NCBI GenBank assembly: GCA_948474755.1
Contig: CAOLHI010000612.1
Location: 434,001-498,000, forward strand
Origin: Ctenosaura bakeri
Lineage: Eukaryota > Chordata > Lepidosauria > Squamata > Iguanidae
Direction: 5' to 3'
DNA: 64,000 nucleotides
Part shown: in pieces, positions 1-9,390 of the stretch
How positions within the stretch are numbered: position 1 is the stretch's first letter
How the letters are laid out: each line of letters opens with the position of its first letter
Made by a program: the position numbers and the translations under genes
Notes under the pieces: generated by a model
Told to the model about the DNA's origin: nothing
The model's database searches: none
Seen by the model: only the letters and a program-made list of their open reading frames with translations

Positions 1-262
1 TGCAGAAATACACCTTCAAAGCATTCCTGACAGCCATCCAACCTCTGTTTCAAAACCTCCAAAGAAGGAGAGTCCACCACATTTCCAGGTAGCACATTCC
101 ACTGTTGACCTGCTCTTATCATCAGGAAGTTCTTCCTAATGTTCGAATGGAATCTCTTTTCCTGAAGTTTGAAGCCATTACTCTGTGTCCTAGTCTCTGG
201 AGCAACAGAAAACAGGTTTGCTACATCCTCCATATGATATCCCCAATGTTGAAACTCTTGTT
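1..262 (-). mobile_element. CR1/L2-type LINE, 3' end fragment
   Basis: The plus strand reads as the complement of the end of a CR1/L2-clade reverse transcriptase and its 3' UTR. It has the typical run of 'aacctccaaagaaggag', then 'aggaagttcttcctaatg', then 'ctctgtgtcctagtctctgg', which recurs in squamate LINE ends. The element enters from outside the window and is 5'-truncated and non-coding. The clade is recognised from remembered motif order; the subfamily is not determined. Confidence 0.75.
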
Positions 263-464
263 TCTAAATACTCTTCTGAAATTTTATGTTGCTGTAATGA
301 TAGAAACTGGGGAAATGAATCACAAGATGCTCTATGCCTGTTTCTAAAATTTATACTGCACATTGCAGCTGTACATTCAATATAAATACAAATCCAAAGA
401 AAGGCATGACAGGCGATGCTCTTAGGTTTGCAACATAAATGTCACAGCACAAAAGGATATGGGG

Positions 465-1532
465 ATCATGTAAGGAATAAGAAGGGGGACTTAATGGTTG
501 TGAGTTTTGATATGTAAATGATAGGATTGATTTAGTGTGATAAGGAGAACAGATGTTGAGGATGTGTTTAAAGTTGGAAAGAGGTTTGGGATCAGAAATA
601 GGAATTAGAACCAATACATGAAGAATTCGGGAAGTAACCTAATTATTATTTATCTGTAAGGTATGAGTGCAGTAAAATGTTTTCTATGCATGCAAGGTAA
701 GATTTGTTTGGACACTTCAGGTATGCGGTGGGGGAGTTTGTATTTTCTATCCCTGAAATTTTCTTCTTCTATTTCTATTTTTTTTTTATTTTTTAATCTT
801 TTGATTTCTTTATTTTTTCTTTTTTTCTCTCCACTTTTTATTCTTCTCCTGTATGTTATTTAGGTATTGCTATAGATTTTTTGTAGACTTTGGCCCTTTT
901 GCATTGAGGCTTCTAGCGCAAGCGGGGGAGGGCGGGTCGCGCGAGAAGTCTTCTCCGGGAGGCAGCCGTTTCCCCCTCCTTCCTTCCGCAGGCGAAGGAA
1001 CGAGCAGGGAAGCGGCAGCCTCCCAGAGGCAGCTGCGGCTCGCGCGTCCACCCCCCTGCGAAGCAGGAGGCTGTCGCGTCCGCCCCCCCTCGCGAAGCAG
1101 GAGGCTGTCGCGTCCGTCACGCTAGCGCCCCGCCCCTTCCTTCCGCAGGAGCAGAGGGAAGGAAGCGCGACCCGGCCGCCTCCCTGATGCTCCGCACAGG
1201 AGGTAAGTGCGTGTGGGCGCTGGGAGCGCTGCACGAGCGCGGGTGATTTTCGCTTTGAGGCGAAAATCAAAAAATACACGCTCGGGCAGCGTCAGCCCCG
1301 TGAGAGCGGCGGAAGTGGGAGTGCGTCGTGCAGAGCGACGCTCCCACTCCCGCGAGGCTCAGGGGGCTGTCGCGCGACAGAAAGCCCGTGCGAAAAGGGC
1401 CTTAGATTCTTTAGACTTTTGCTTTGAAAGAGAAGGCATTTGTGTATGTCAGATGTCATATTTGTTTTTGTGTGTTTTATATTAACTTGTTTTTGTATGT
1501 ATTAAATTAATAAAGAACGTTTAAAAAAATAA
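465..1532 (+). mobile_element. Candidate retroposed transcript with A-tail
   Basis: A 14-bp direct repeat, AAAAGGATATGGGG, lies at 451-464 and again at 1533-1546. Just before the second copy is an AATAAA signal (1509-1514) followed by an A-rich tail (about 1522-1536). This is the signature of L1-type retroposition of a polyadenylated RNA. The left part (465-891) is AT- and T-rich and has no recognisable coding sequence; the middle is the GC-rich TIR element at 892-1401. Either the source RNA carried that element in its 3' UTR or the element inserted later. The A-rich repeat could also match by chance, so confidence is moderate. Confidence 0.5.
892..1401. mobile_element. GC-rich Harbinger-like non-autonomous element (copy G1)
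   Basis: About 510 bp, starting GGCCCTTTTGCA and ending TGCGAAAAGGGCC, flanked by TTT and TTA (candidate 3-bp duplication with one mismatch). It is very CpG-rich, in contrast to the T-rich sequence before it. Inside are two tandem units containing GAAGCAGGAGGCTGTCGCG (about 1059-1117), a donor-like GAGGTAAGT (about 1199-1207), and two hairpins at 1245-1268 and 1315-1347. The right third is closely similar to the right third of the copy at 2012-2893. No transposase is encoded. The superfamily call rests on termini and duplication length. Confidence 0.7.
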
Positions 1533-1767
1533 AAAAGGATATGGGGTAAGGGAAGGAAAAAGAAAGAAACAAACTCATATAAGCTTCTGAGTCAAGGGAG
1601 GGAGGTGACAGAAGTTAAGACAAGGCTCAAAATCCACTATGTTAAGAAAAGGTTTGGAAGCATGTTACGATAAACACTATTTCAACTTACTTTACATAAT
1701 CTGTTGTTTAAAAGGAAAACAACCCAGTGAACAATTGATCGTATTTTTTTAAGAGGCTCTTAACTAA

Positions 1768-1942
1768 GGCTATTTCCATACTAGTCTGTTATAGTGCGAT
1801 GATTCCACTTTCAACATCCTCTGGAATCCTGGGGTTTGCAGTTTCAGGCCGGCCAGCCCCTCCCAAAACTGCAAACCCCAGAATTCCAGAGGATGTTGAA
1901 AGTGGAATCATCGCGCTATAACAGGCTAGTGCGGAAATGGCC
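1768..1942. mobile_element. Palindromic MITE, family M (copy 1)
   Basis: A 175-bp near-perfect palindrome. The left arm (GGCTATTTCCATACTAG, TGTTATAGTGCGATGATT, CCACTTTCAACATCC) is mirrored by the right arm, which ends GCTAGTGCGGAAATGGCC. It is flanked by TAA on both sides (1765-1767 and 1943-1945). The 3-bp TWA duplication and GGCC termini fit PIF/Harbinger MITEs. It is non-coding. Confidence 0.85.
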
Positions 1943-2011
1943 TAAATGTGAGTTAATTGCTTTGCAACTGATGGAGATCATGGAATGTTACAATGGTCAG
2001 TGTAAGACTAA

Positions 2012-2893
2012 GGCCCTTTTCGCACTAGGCTTTTTACGCGAGCGGGGGCGGGCGGCTTGCGGGAAAAGCCTAGTTCGGGAGCCTGCCGGTTCCCCGCTGG
2101 TTCCTTCCGCAGCCGAAGGAACCAGCTGGGAAATGGCACCGTCCCGGAGGCGGTGGCGGCTCGCGAGTCCATCCCCCCCCGCGCGCGCAAGAAAGGAGCC
2201 CGTCGCTCCTGGCGCGAGCGGGGGGGCGGGCGCGACTGTCGCTCGCTCCTGGCGCGCACGGGGGGGGCTGCTCACGACAGCCTCCCGATCGCGCGCGCGC
2301 GCACGGGGGGGCGGGCGCGACTGTCCCTCGCTCCTGGCGCGAGCGACAGTCGCGCCCACCCCCCCGCGCGTGCCAGGAGCGAGTGACAGTCGCGCCCGCC
2401 CCCCCCGCGCGTGCCAGGAGCGAGCGACAGTCGCGCCCGCCCCCCGCCGCGCGCGCCAGGAGCGAGTGACAGTCGCGCCCGCCCCCCCCGCGCGTGCCAG
2501 GAGCGAGCGACAGTCGCACCCGCCCCCCGCGCGCGTGCGCGCGAGCGGGAGGCTGTCGCGAGCAGCCCCCCGCCCGTGCGAAGCAGGATGCTCTCGCATC
2601 CGCCGCGCTAGCTCCCCGCCCCGCCCCTTCCTTCCGCACGGGCGGAGGGAAGGAGGCGCGACCCGGCCGCCTCCCCGACGCACCGCACTACAGGTGAGTG
2701 CGTGTGGGCGCCGGGAGCGTAGCGCGAGCGCAGGGTGATTTTCGCTTGAAAGCGAAAATCAAAAACCCCGCGCTCGCGCCGCTGCAGCCCCGTGAGAGCG
2801 CCGGAAGTGGGAGTGCGTCGTGCGGAGCGACGCTCCCACTCCCGCACGGCTCACGGGGCTATTTCGCCCAGGAAAGCCCGTGCGAAAAGGGCC
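2012..2893. mobile_element. GC-rich Harbinger-like element with internal tandem array (copy G2)
   Basis: An 882-bp element starting GGCCCTTTTCGCACTAGG and ending GTGCGAAAAGGGCC, flanked by TAA and TCA. It is extremely G+C and CpG rich. In order it holds a left domain resembling G1, a tandem/inverted array (about 2200-2525), a donor-like CAGGTGAGT (2691-2699), a hairpin at 2737-2760 with 11-bp arms around GA, and a second hairpin at 2807-2839. The long open frames here, including a 300-residue one, exist on both strands because the array lacks AT-rich stop codons, so I do not call a gene. Its left TIR differs from family M by only a few bases. Confidence 0.75.
2200..2525. repeat. GC-rich tandem/inverted array inside G2
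   Basis: About five units of roughly 40-46 bp share GCCAGGAGCGAG, then GACAGTCGCGCCCGCC and a C-run. The first units (about 2205-2330) are in the opposite orientation, reading GGGCGCGACTGTC then CTCGCTCCTGGCGC, so the array folds back near 2330-2345 into a long GC hairpin. Spacer C-runs vary in length. G1 holds only two related units, so the array differs in copy number between family members. Confidence 0.8.
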
Positions 2894-2900
2894 TCAGAGG

Positions 2901-3107
2901 AGAGGCAGCATGGTATAGTGGTTTGAACATCGGACTACAGCTCCGGAGACCAGGATTCAAATCCCCCCTCAGCCATGGAAATCCACTGGATGACCTGGGG
3001 TAAGACAACCCCTCTTTGAACAAATCTTGCAAAGAAAACCCCATGATAGGTTTGCCCTAGGGCCACCATAAGTTGGAAAGAACTTGAAGTCACCTAACAA
3101 CAGCAAG
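2901..3107 (+). mobile_element. tRNA-derived CORE-type SINE (copy S1)
   Basis: The head has a tRNA-like A box (TGGTATAGTGG) and B box (GGATTCAAATCC). A core with 'ccatggaaatccactggatgacctgggg' character follows, then a LINE-type tail ending in 'cataagttggaaagaacttgaag' and CAACA repeats. This is the common squamate SINE with an L2-like tail. It abuts the end of G2 by a few bases. Confidence 0.85.
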
Positions 3108-3439
3108 ATGAATAGATCTTGTTCTGCTGGTTGCCAGACAGCAGAGGGCGTGGCTACTTTCTTATAGATTGTCTATTACACAGACTTAGGAAATGGATAC
3201 CACGGCCTTCTTATTGATAGGCTTGGAGAAAATAAACAAAATTGACCTGCATTCTGCTACCTGTGTGTTGACCTACATTTAACAATTGATTCAATGAGTC
3301 TACTCTAGTTAGGATTAATCAATAGAATTCCAGCCATTGTGTTTTGATAGGCAGGAAGAGATTGTTGTGTGATATACTAGGCAGGTTAAACCAGCCTAAG
3401 AGAGGAGAAGAGCTTAAAACTCTTAATCACCTCTTTTTT
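3108..3439. other. Unassigned sequence
   Basis: No gene or recognisable repeat is seen. It is AT-rich and contains an isolated AATAAA near 3229. Confidence 0.6.
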
Positions 3440-3451
3440 TTAGTATATGCT

Positions 3452-3640
3452 GAGAACCTGTGTGGTATAGTGGTTTGAGCACTGGATTATGACCCTGGAG
3501 ACCAGAGTTCAATTCCCTGCTTGGCCATGAAAACCCACTGGGTGACCTTTGGTGTACCACACACTCTCAGCCCTAGGAAACCCCATGATAAGCTTGCCTT
3601 TAGATCGCATTATGTTGAAATGACTTCAAGGCAGATAACA
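3452..3640 (+). mobile_element. tRNA-derived CORE-type SINE (copy S2) with 12-bp TSD
   Basis: Same family as S1: A box TGGTATAGTGG, B box near AGTTCAATTCC, the core 'cccactgggtgacct', and a shortened tail. A perfect 12-bp duplication, TTAGTATATGCT, lies at 3440-3451 and 3641-3652, showing LINE-mediated insertion. Confidence 0.88.
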
Positions 3641-3888
3641 TTAGTATATGCTCCTTGGACCATTTTAATTTTTAACTGTTTTCCGTAACTATTAACTGCT
3701 TAGTCTTCTGATATATTTTGTAAAACTGATTTGTTCAATTCCCTTTTTTAAACTACTGTGTTTTTTTAAAAAAAAATCAGTTTTGTTTGGATTTTCTTTT
3801 CTTTTCCATCTTTCTGATGTACATATCCACCCCCTAATCCAGCCAGTCAGTCAGCCAGTCTCTTTCTTTATCCCCTATCTTCTTCCTA

Positions 3889-4068
3889 GGCCATTTCCAC
3901 ACTAGCCTGTTATAGCGCGATGATTCCACTTTCAACATCCTCTGGAATCCTGGGGTTTGCAGTTTCGGGAGGGGCTGGCCGGCCCCTCCTGAAACTGCAA
4001 ACCCCAGGATTCCAGAGGATGTTGAAAGTGGAATCATCGCACTATAACAGGCTAGTGCGGAAATGGCC
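3889..4068. mobile_element. Palindromic MITE, family M (copy 2)
   Basis: 180 bp, starting GGCCATTTCCACACTAG and ending CTAGTGCGGAAATGGCC, flanked by CTA on both sides (3886-3888 and 4069-4071). Arms are nearly perfectly complementary around a short GC-rich centre (about 3966-3992). Confidence 0.87.
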
Positions 4069-4076
4069 CTAGACTA

Positions 4077-4277
4077 GGGTCATTTCTGCACTAGACTGTT
4101 ATAGTGCTATTATTCCACTTTCAGCATCCTATGGAATCCTGGGGCTTATAGTTTAGGGATAGGCATTTAGAATTCTCAACCAGAGAGCTCTTTGGCCTCA
4201 GTAGACTACATACCCCACAATTCCACAGGATGTTGAAAGTGGAATACTAGCACTATAACAGTCTAGTGCGGAAATGC
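4077..4277. mobile_element. Palindromic MITE, family M (copy 3)
   Basis: 201 bp in the longer form of the family, with TGTTATAGTGCTATTATTCC in the left arm and a centre containing CCAGAGAGCTCTTTGGCC. It is flanked by CTA (4074-4076 and 4278-4280). It begins five bases after the duplication of copy 2, so two members sit almost head to tail. Confidence 0.85.
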
Positions 4278-4299
4278 CTAGGACTTAAGACAGATGGCA

Positions 4300-4690
4300 A
4301 AAGACAGAATATTACAATAAAAACGTGTTGATTTAAAAACACTCAAAAACTGAAATTAAAACAGTATTAAACTAACAATAGAATTAAAACCATTTAAAAT
4401 GTTACTTTCAAACAATAATTAAAAACCACACAGCAATATTAAAAAGTTTTTTTCCAACTAACAATTAATTCCCAAAGGTTTATTGGAATTGAATCTGCCA
4501 TCAAAAAAAATAAAAATAAAAAAAATACCAGCAAAATAGAAGCCATTTTAACTATCCTAGAGAGGAAGTTCTAAAGTGTGAGACCAGCCACAGAGAAGGC
4601 CCTCTCCCATGTTCCCACCAAATGTGCCTGTAAAGACAATTGGACAGAAAGAAGTGCCTCCTCTGCTACCATGCTGTACACCCCTACTCC
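4300..4690 (-). mobile_element. LINE-derived 3' region, unclassified squamate family
   Basis: A stretch of A-rich runs is followed by 'cacagagaaggccctctcccatg' and 'cccaccaaatgtgcctgt'. I know this combination as a dispersed squamate LINE-associated repeat, also present at 19037-19640. The T-rich LINE tail would be at the left, giving minus orientation. The exact family is not determined. Confidence 0.5.
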
Positions 4691-4699
4691 ATGATACGG

Positions 4700-5573
4700 T
4701 GTAATTGGCAAATATCATTTAATTGGAATGAAATATAAATTATACACTGCTATGGCTGAAAAGCCATGCTGGCTAAGAGGACTAGCTGAACACATGCAAA
4801 TGTAGGTCAGATGGGATCTCAGGATATGACCAGGTCATAGTCAAGGAAGCTCCGGTGTTAATGAACCTGAAAGTGTCTCTTCAATGACTCGACCTTTAAA
4901 AACAATAGAACCTGAAATGTCTCAACAGAGAAACCGATTGTCCTCAACCTACTTCCTCTTTCCCACCAAGCTTCTCCTTTGTTTCCTCACTTGCCCAGCC
5001 ATTAAGGAGCTATCATGATTCACATCAATGCTTTGTTACCTAATGCTAAAACCATTAGCCCATTCCATACCCCATTGTCTACTCTGCCAGAGAGCCATTA
5101 GCACCTTGCCTCTCAGGGCAAAAACAAGGTATTTAAACCCTGGCTCTGAGCCAGACCACTTGTAGTACCCTGGACATAGGCTGTCACTCTGCTGCTCCAA
5201 TTCCCATTCTGCTACTACCCTTGGACCTTTAGTCTGAGCCACGTTGCTTCATCTCTTCTCTGCAGGATAGGTGAATATCACCCACTTTGCCCTAACTTCT
5301 CACTATCCAATTTTTCCCTCCTTTCTTTCAGTTAGCCTCATGTGGTTGTGAGACTGCTTGGATCTTGTGTGTGATTGTGATATTCCCCCCAAAAAACAAA
5401 GCATACTTCTACTCTCCAACTGGCGTCCCTGCATTAATGATGCAATACATAGGTGTAAAAGATCCTGTAAGGTTACCTCTCACAAACCTCCTCTTTGAGC
5501 TAATAATTTCCCACTGTTTCATGGAGGCACTGGTATCATGGGTGGACCTATGAGTCACCCTTTTGGGATAACA
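4700..5573 (+). mobile_element. Solo LTR, family L2 (copy a)
   Basis: About 874 bp, starting TGTAATTGGC and ending GGGATAACA. It aligns along its length with 28913-29756: shared 'taaattatacac', 'tatggctgaaa', 'atcatgggt' and 'gagtcacc' blocks in the same order. Bounds come from where the two copies start and stop matching, with TG...CA ends. No internal retroviral genes adjoin it. No matching target duplication is visible (ACGG on the left, TCCC on the right). Confidence 0.6.
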
Positions 5574-6444
5574 TCCCTGAAGATCTTAGGCAGCCTCATA
5601 TGGGAAGAAACAAAGCTTCAGATAGCCTGGATCTGAGACTTATAGAGATTGATAAGTCATAACTAGTACATTGCATTTTGCCCAGAAACAAACTGACCGA
5701 TCTTGAAGCTGTTGCAACAAGAGAGCTATATACTCCCTGTAACCAGCACCCATTAGCGATCTAGCAGCAGTTCTATGTATACAAAAAACCTGATTGGCTA
5801 TAGTGAAATAAACCATTATCTCTCATTTTGTTTCACTGTATTTCTTTCATTGCTCTTCTGCAAATTTATCATCAAAGTAGCTAACAAATTGTGTGTGTTA
5901 GGTCCTTTTTGAAAATTGAATAAAATAATAAAAACATAAGGTCGGAGCTGGCTTCCCCATAGGGATCAGGGCTTCTCTGTAGTTCTTTGTTGCCTGCAAA
6001 AAATAAGAAGTTAGAAAACCAGTCTCAGTTCAAAATACAGTTTTGCCAGTCCCCTGGCACATTTATTGGTGCCCCATCATCAAAAGACTTCTTGTGCTGA
6101 TGCTGAAAGTCTTAGGTCTGGGCTGCTGGTCAATTACAAATAATACTCAGTATCGACTTAGACAGGGATCTTCCCAGAGACAGACAGAGAGAGCTGGAGG
6201 GCTTTGTGCAACTGATGTTAAGCTGTGCTTGTAAAGCTTTGGGAGACCTCAGCCAAGATCAAAGAGGCAGCAAATGGTTGTGGGGACAGTGTCAATGCGT
6301 AGGCCCTGAGAGGATTTTTTTTCTCCACCTCCTGACACTCACTTGAAAGCCTGGTTTTTCTCCTGTGCTTTTGAAGTTTAAACACTGCTGCCGCTTCCAG
6401 CTTTTCTGATCGTAGGCTGCCCTTTGCCATCTTCCTCTGTTTCC
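5574..6444. other. Unassigned sequence
   Basis: No gene is seen. AATAAA-like motifs occur near 5808 and 5918; nothing else is assignable. Confidence 0.55.
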
Positions 6445-6565
6445 CTTTGTGTGTGCATGTGCCCTCAAGCCACCTGTCGACGGATGATGACCCATGGATT
6501 TCACAGGGTTTTCTGAGACAGGGAATACTCAGAGGTAAGTTTGCCAGTGCCTTCCTCTGAACACA
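6445..6565 (-). mobile_element. SINE/L2-type tail fragment
   Basis: Complement of the SINE tail type: 'gtgccctcaagccacctg', 'ggatttcacagggttttctg', 'gggaatactcagagg' and 'gccagtgccttcctctg', in the order found in the tails of the 5S-type SINEs at 49 and 58 kb. The 5' head is absent. Confidence 0.65.
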
Positions 6566-7254
6566 ACTTCCCTTTACAGTAATACATAATGTGGATAAGG
6601 AAGCTTTGTACAACCTTACGCATATGATGAAGTGTTCTTCCTGTAAATACTGGACCACATCCAGGCATCACCAGTGAGTGTGCATGACTGGGTGACTGCT
6701 AATGGCTTGAGATGGAGATCTGTGTATATGCATTACAACCGGGATTCTCTGGTGTCCCATTTTAAATGGGATTTCTTGCATTTGAGGGCATAAATTCTAG
6801 ACCCCTGCAGGGTAATACAGGATCCATCCAAACCCCATATTTCTTGATCTGGTTAGAGCACATGCCAGCCATGCTGACCCCAAAGCATTTGGCAGGAAGC
6901 AAAAGATCACAAAATAACATATTAAATGCTATGGAGGCCCATGTCCTCTCTCCCTCCTCTCTGTCCACTGACAATGATAAGCAGCATGCCAAAAGTGTGT
7001 TTCACAACAGTAAAAACTTCTAACTTTGCGTAATCAGCAGCCACTGCAAGATTTTTCAAGGTTCTGGGGTTAACCTCAAGAGTTGAGATCTCACAGAAAA
7101 CCAGAGGCCTTACATAGGCCTGAGAAGGTTTTACGTAGGCTTGCCTCATGTGTCTTCCAGCCAGTCTTGGATGGGCAACTGACTGTCCTGTATTTCTGCT
7201 TTAAAAATATGGCAACCTTATTCTACAACTTTGTCAAATCATCATATGGCAATG
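6566..7254. other. Unassigned sequence
   Basis: Opposed short open frames occur near 6762-7149 but none has recognisable protein motifs. Nothing assignable is seen. Confidence 0.5.
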
Positions 7255-7269
7255 CTTAGCTAGAGCACA

Positions 7270-7990
7270 TGCATCTAACAGAAGACTTGCGGACTGGATC
7301 CAGCCCACTAGACCATTTCATGAGGCCCTTGCACCCCTCCTGCAATGTGGCACTCCCCTCACCTGATGAGCCCAATCCCCACATTGTGGGCCTCTGGCTG
7401 CCAGTATTCTGAAGAGGGGCCCAGCAGCCAGCACTCAGATCTACTTCTACTTCTGACTGCTCTTCTGTCCAAGTCTTGCTGTCAGAGCATTGCCGTGGGT
7501 TACCACCACAACACTTTGTGCAGCTGGCAAGAGCTGGACAGAAGAGCATTCAGAAGTATAAGTAGATTGTGAATGCTGGCTGCTGGACCCCTCTTCAGAA
7601 TGCCAGCAGCCAAGGGCTTGCATTGTGGGATCGGGCTCACCAGCTACAGGGAGGGGCAGGGGAACAGAAAGAGCCACAGGGGAGTGGGAACAGAAAGAGG
7701 CACAGAGAGGGTCTGGGCAGCAGGAAATGGCACACTTAGGATATATTGACCAATTCACTTTACAGAGGTATAGGGACCAGAAACTACAGTCAAATAGCCC
7801 CAAAATGTCCAAGAAAAGAAAAGTTGATGCAGAGGGAAAGCAATTTAAAAATCAGTAATAATCAAATGCAGAGGCAATTATTTAATGTGATGAAAAAGTA
7901 GAAACAGATACAACCTTCCTTTTGATGGCAACCATAATGCTGATGTGGCCCAAGATGAAGCTGAGCTTGACATTCCTGAGTTAGAGACTG
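7270..7990 (+). mobile_element. hAT-type transposon relic with transposase start
   Basis: It begins with 'cggactggatccagcccac' and 'gaggccc', typical of the subterminal region of hAT-Charlie elements. A long inverted repeat follows (arms about 7357-7475 and 7525-7645). At 7805-7858 a frame encodes MSKKRKVDAEGKQFKNQ and a stop, resembling the conserved N-terminus of Charlie-type transposases and their domesticated relatives. Beyond it only a decayed DEAELDIPELE-like stretch is seen (about 7949-7985). The element is inactive and its outer termini were not found. Confidence 0.55.
7357..7645. repeat. Long inverted repeat within hAT relic
   Basis: The left arm (CATTCTGAAGAGGGG-like, CCAGCAGCCAGCA, TCTACTTCTACTTCTGA, GCTCTTCTGTCCA) is mirrored in the right arm (TGGACAGAAGAGC, TCAGAAGTATAAGTAGA, TGCTGGCTGCTGG, CCCCTCTTCAGAATG). 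Arms are about 120 bp and about 85% alike by eye, with a loop of about 50 bp. Confidence 0.8.
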
Positions 7991-9390
7991 GGTGAGAATT
8001 TTGCTTCAGCTCATTTTTTATGAGAATTTACCAAAAATTGCAAATTTCTTCATATTCGGGATGAAACAAATTTGAGATTTTAAACATTTGAACGTGGGAG
8101 AATATAGAAGAAGCGTAAACTGCTAGATTGGTCCTTTCAAGCCAGATGTTTGAGTATGGTTCTCTACATTCAACCACATTCATGCTGAATTGTCATTGCG
8201 CTCTCTCTCTCTAACACTGTCTTTTCTGAGACGTTGCTCCTCAGGCAGGTAGAACATGAGCCTCTCTGGGCTAGAAATAGCAGTGCTTGTTGAATGTGGC
8301 TGGTGCAAATGCAGGAAAATTTTATTTTTTGACTGTTTGGGGGATATTTAGAGAAGTTTGCAAATGTTTTCAAATTTGGAACAGAAAGAACTTGAGATTT
8401 AGAAAATGCCAGTGGGTTGGAAAGTGAAACTGACAGATTTTTATCAGTCCTAAATTCAGACATGACCAAGGAATTACACACAAAGTTTGAGTACAGCTCT
8501 GAACGTAAAAATGGGTCTGTGCTTTAGTTTTTGCTGTTTCTCAACAATACTAAGATTTAAGGAATGGTCAGATCTAAAAGAGGCACAACGTTTGGCCGTC
8601 TGTTCACACTCAAAATGAAAATGTAACATCCTGAGAACAGAGAGGGATAGGCATGAGCATTCACACCAGGAGTGTTCAACTAGAAGCACCAATCTATGCC
8701 CTGAACCAGATGTTCTCAGAACTTAGTGAGGAGGGTGGGGTGGGGTGGAGTGATGGCACTCTGTATATTATTGAGTGTCAATGAAGAGGAATCACCCTCA
8801 TCTGCAGGGCAGACACATGAACTCTCCTGTTGCGTTAAGTGCTCATATTCCTGCAGAAGAAGGTATGATGTTGGTATGATGAATACCAAGATCCTACACC
8901 ACAGTTTTGGAGAATAGAAGTTGGTGTCTTAAGCCTCCAGCAGCTGGTGTCAGTGGACACTTTGAAAGCCTAAGTGCAGTGTAGGGGGGCATTTCCAGGA
9001 AATCATCTCTGTGGAGAGAAGGACAAACCATCTTTCTCAATGCTTCTTCAGAAAACACTACTTTTCTCTTGCTTCAGTGGAACTGTTCATAAATCAGTTA
9101 ACAGTTGATTTTTTCCCCCAAAACTTGATTGGAAAAAAGGAGGAGTGAAATAGGTATGTGTGAGTGTATGCCTCTGTGTACACAGCTGAATTCCAAACCC
9201 TCTCTAGTCAGATATCCTTTTTTAATAGTTTGCTCCAAACAAAATAGTGACAGTTACCTTCTTCATCAGTAGCTGGCAAGAAACTCATCTTCCCAGTTTT
9301 CCTCAGCACCATTCGTTGACTGGGTGTATTCTTCTGCCCCTCTTCCTTGTGAGTTGCCCTCTATGACCCCATGAAGAAACAGAATGATAG
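7991..9390. other. Unassigned sequence
   Basis: No gene or clear repeat is seen. A short CT run is at about 8201-8212 and a GGGGT run near 8730. The start could include more of the decayed hAT relic. Confidence 0.5.

Noticed and set aside
1412..1419. TAGACTTT at 884-891 and 1412-1419 as an 8-bp hAT duplication around G1
   Set aside because: The right copy lies ten bases beyond the clear GGCC terminus, and G2 shows no such repeat; the 3-bp interpretation fits the group better.
2340..2525. CRISPR-like array
   Set aside because: Units are contiguous tandem repeats with C-run variation, partly inverted, inside a eukaryotic transposon; there are no unique spacers.
1836..2738. A 300-codon open frame on the plus strand, with 228- and 189-codon frames opposite
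   Set aside because: It runs from MITE copy 1 into the GC-rich G2 array. Open frames occur in several phases on both strands because stops are rare in such sequence, and the translations are Arg/Ala/Pro-rich repeats without domains.
2901..3000. tRNA gene suggested by A and B boxes
   Set aside because: The boxes belong to a SINE head; no acceptor stem is formed and the SINE core and tail follow. The same applies to the copies at 3.45, 11.9, 36.1, 49.6 and 63.2 kb.
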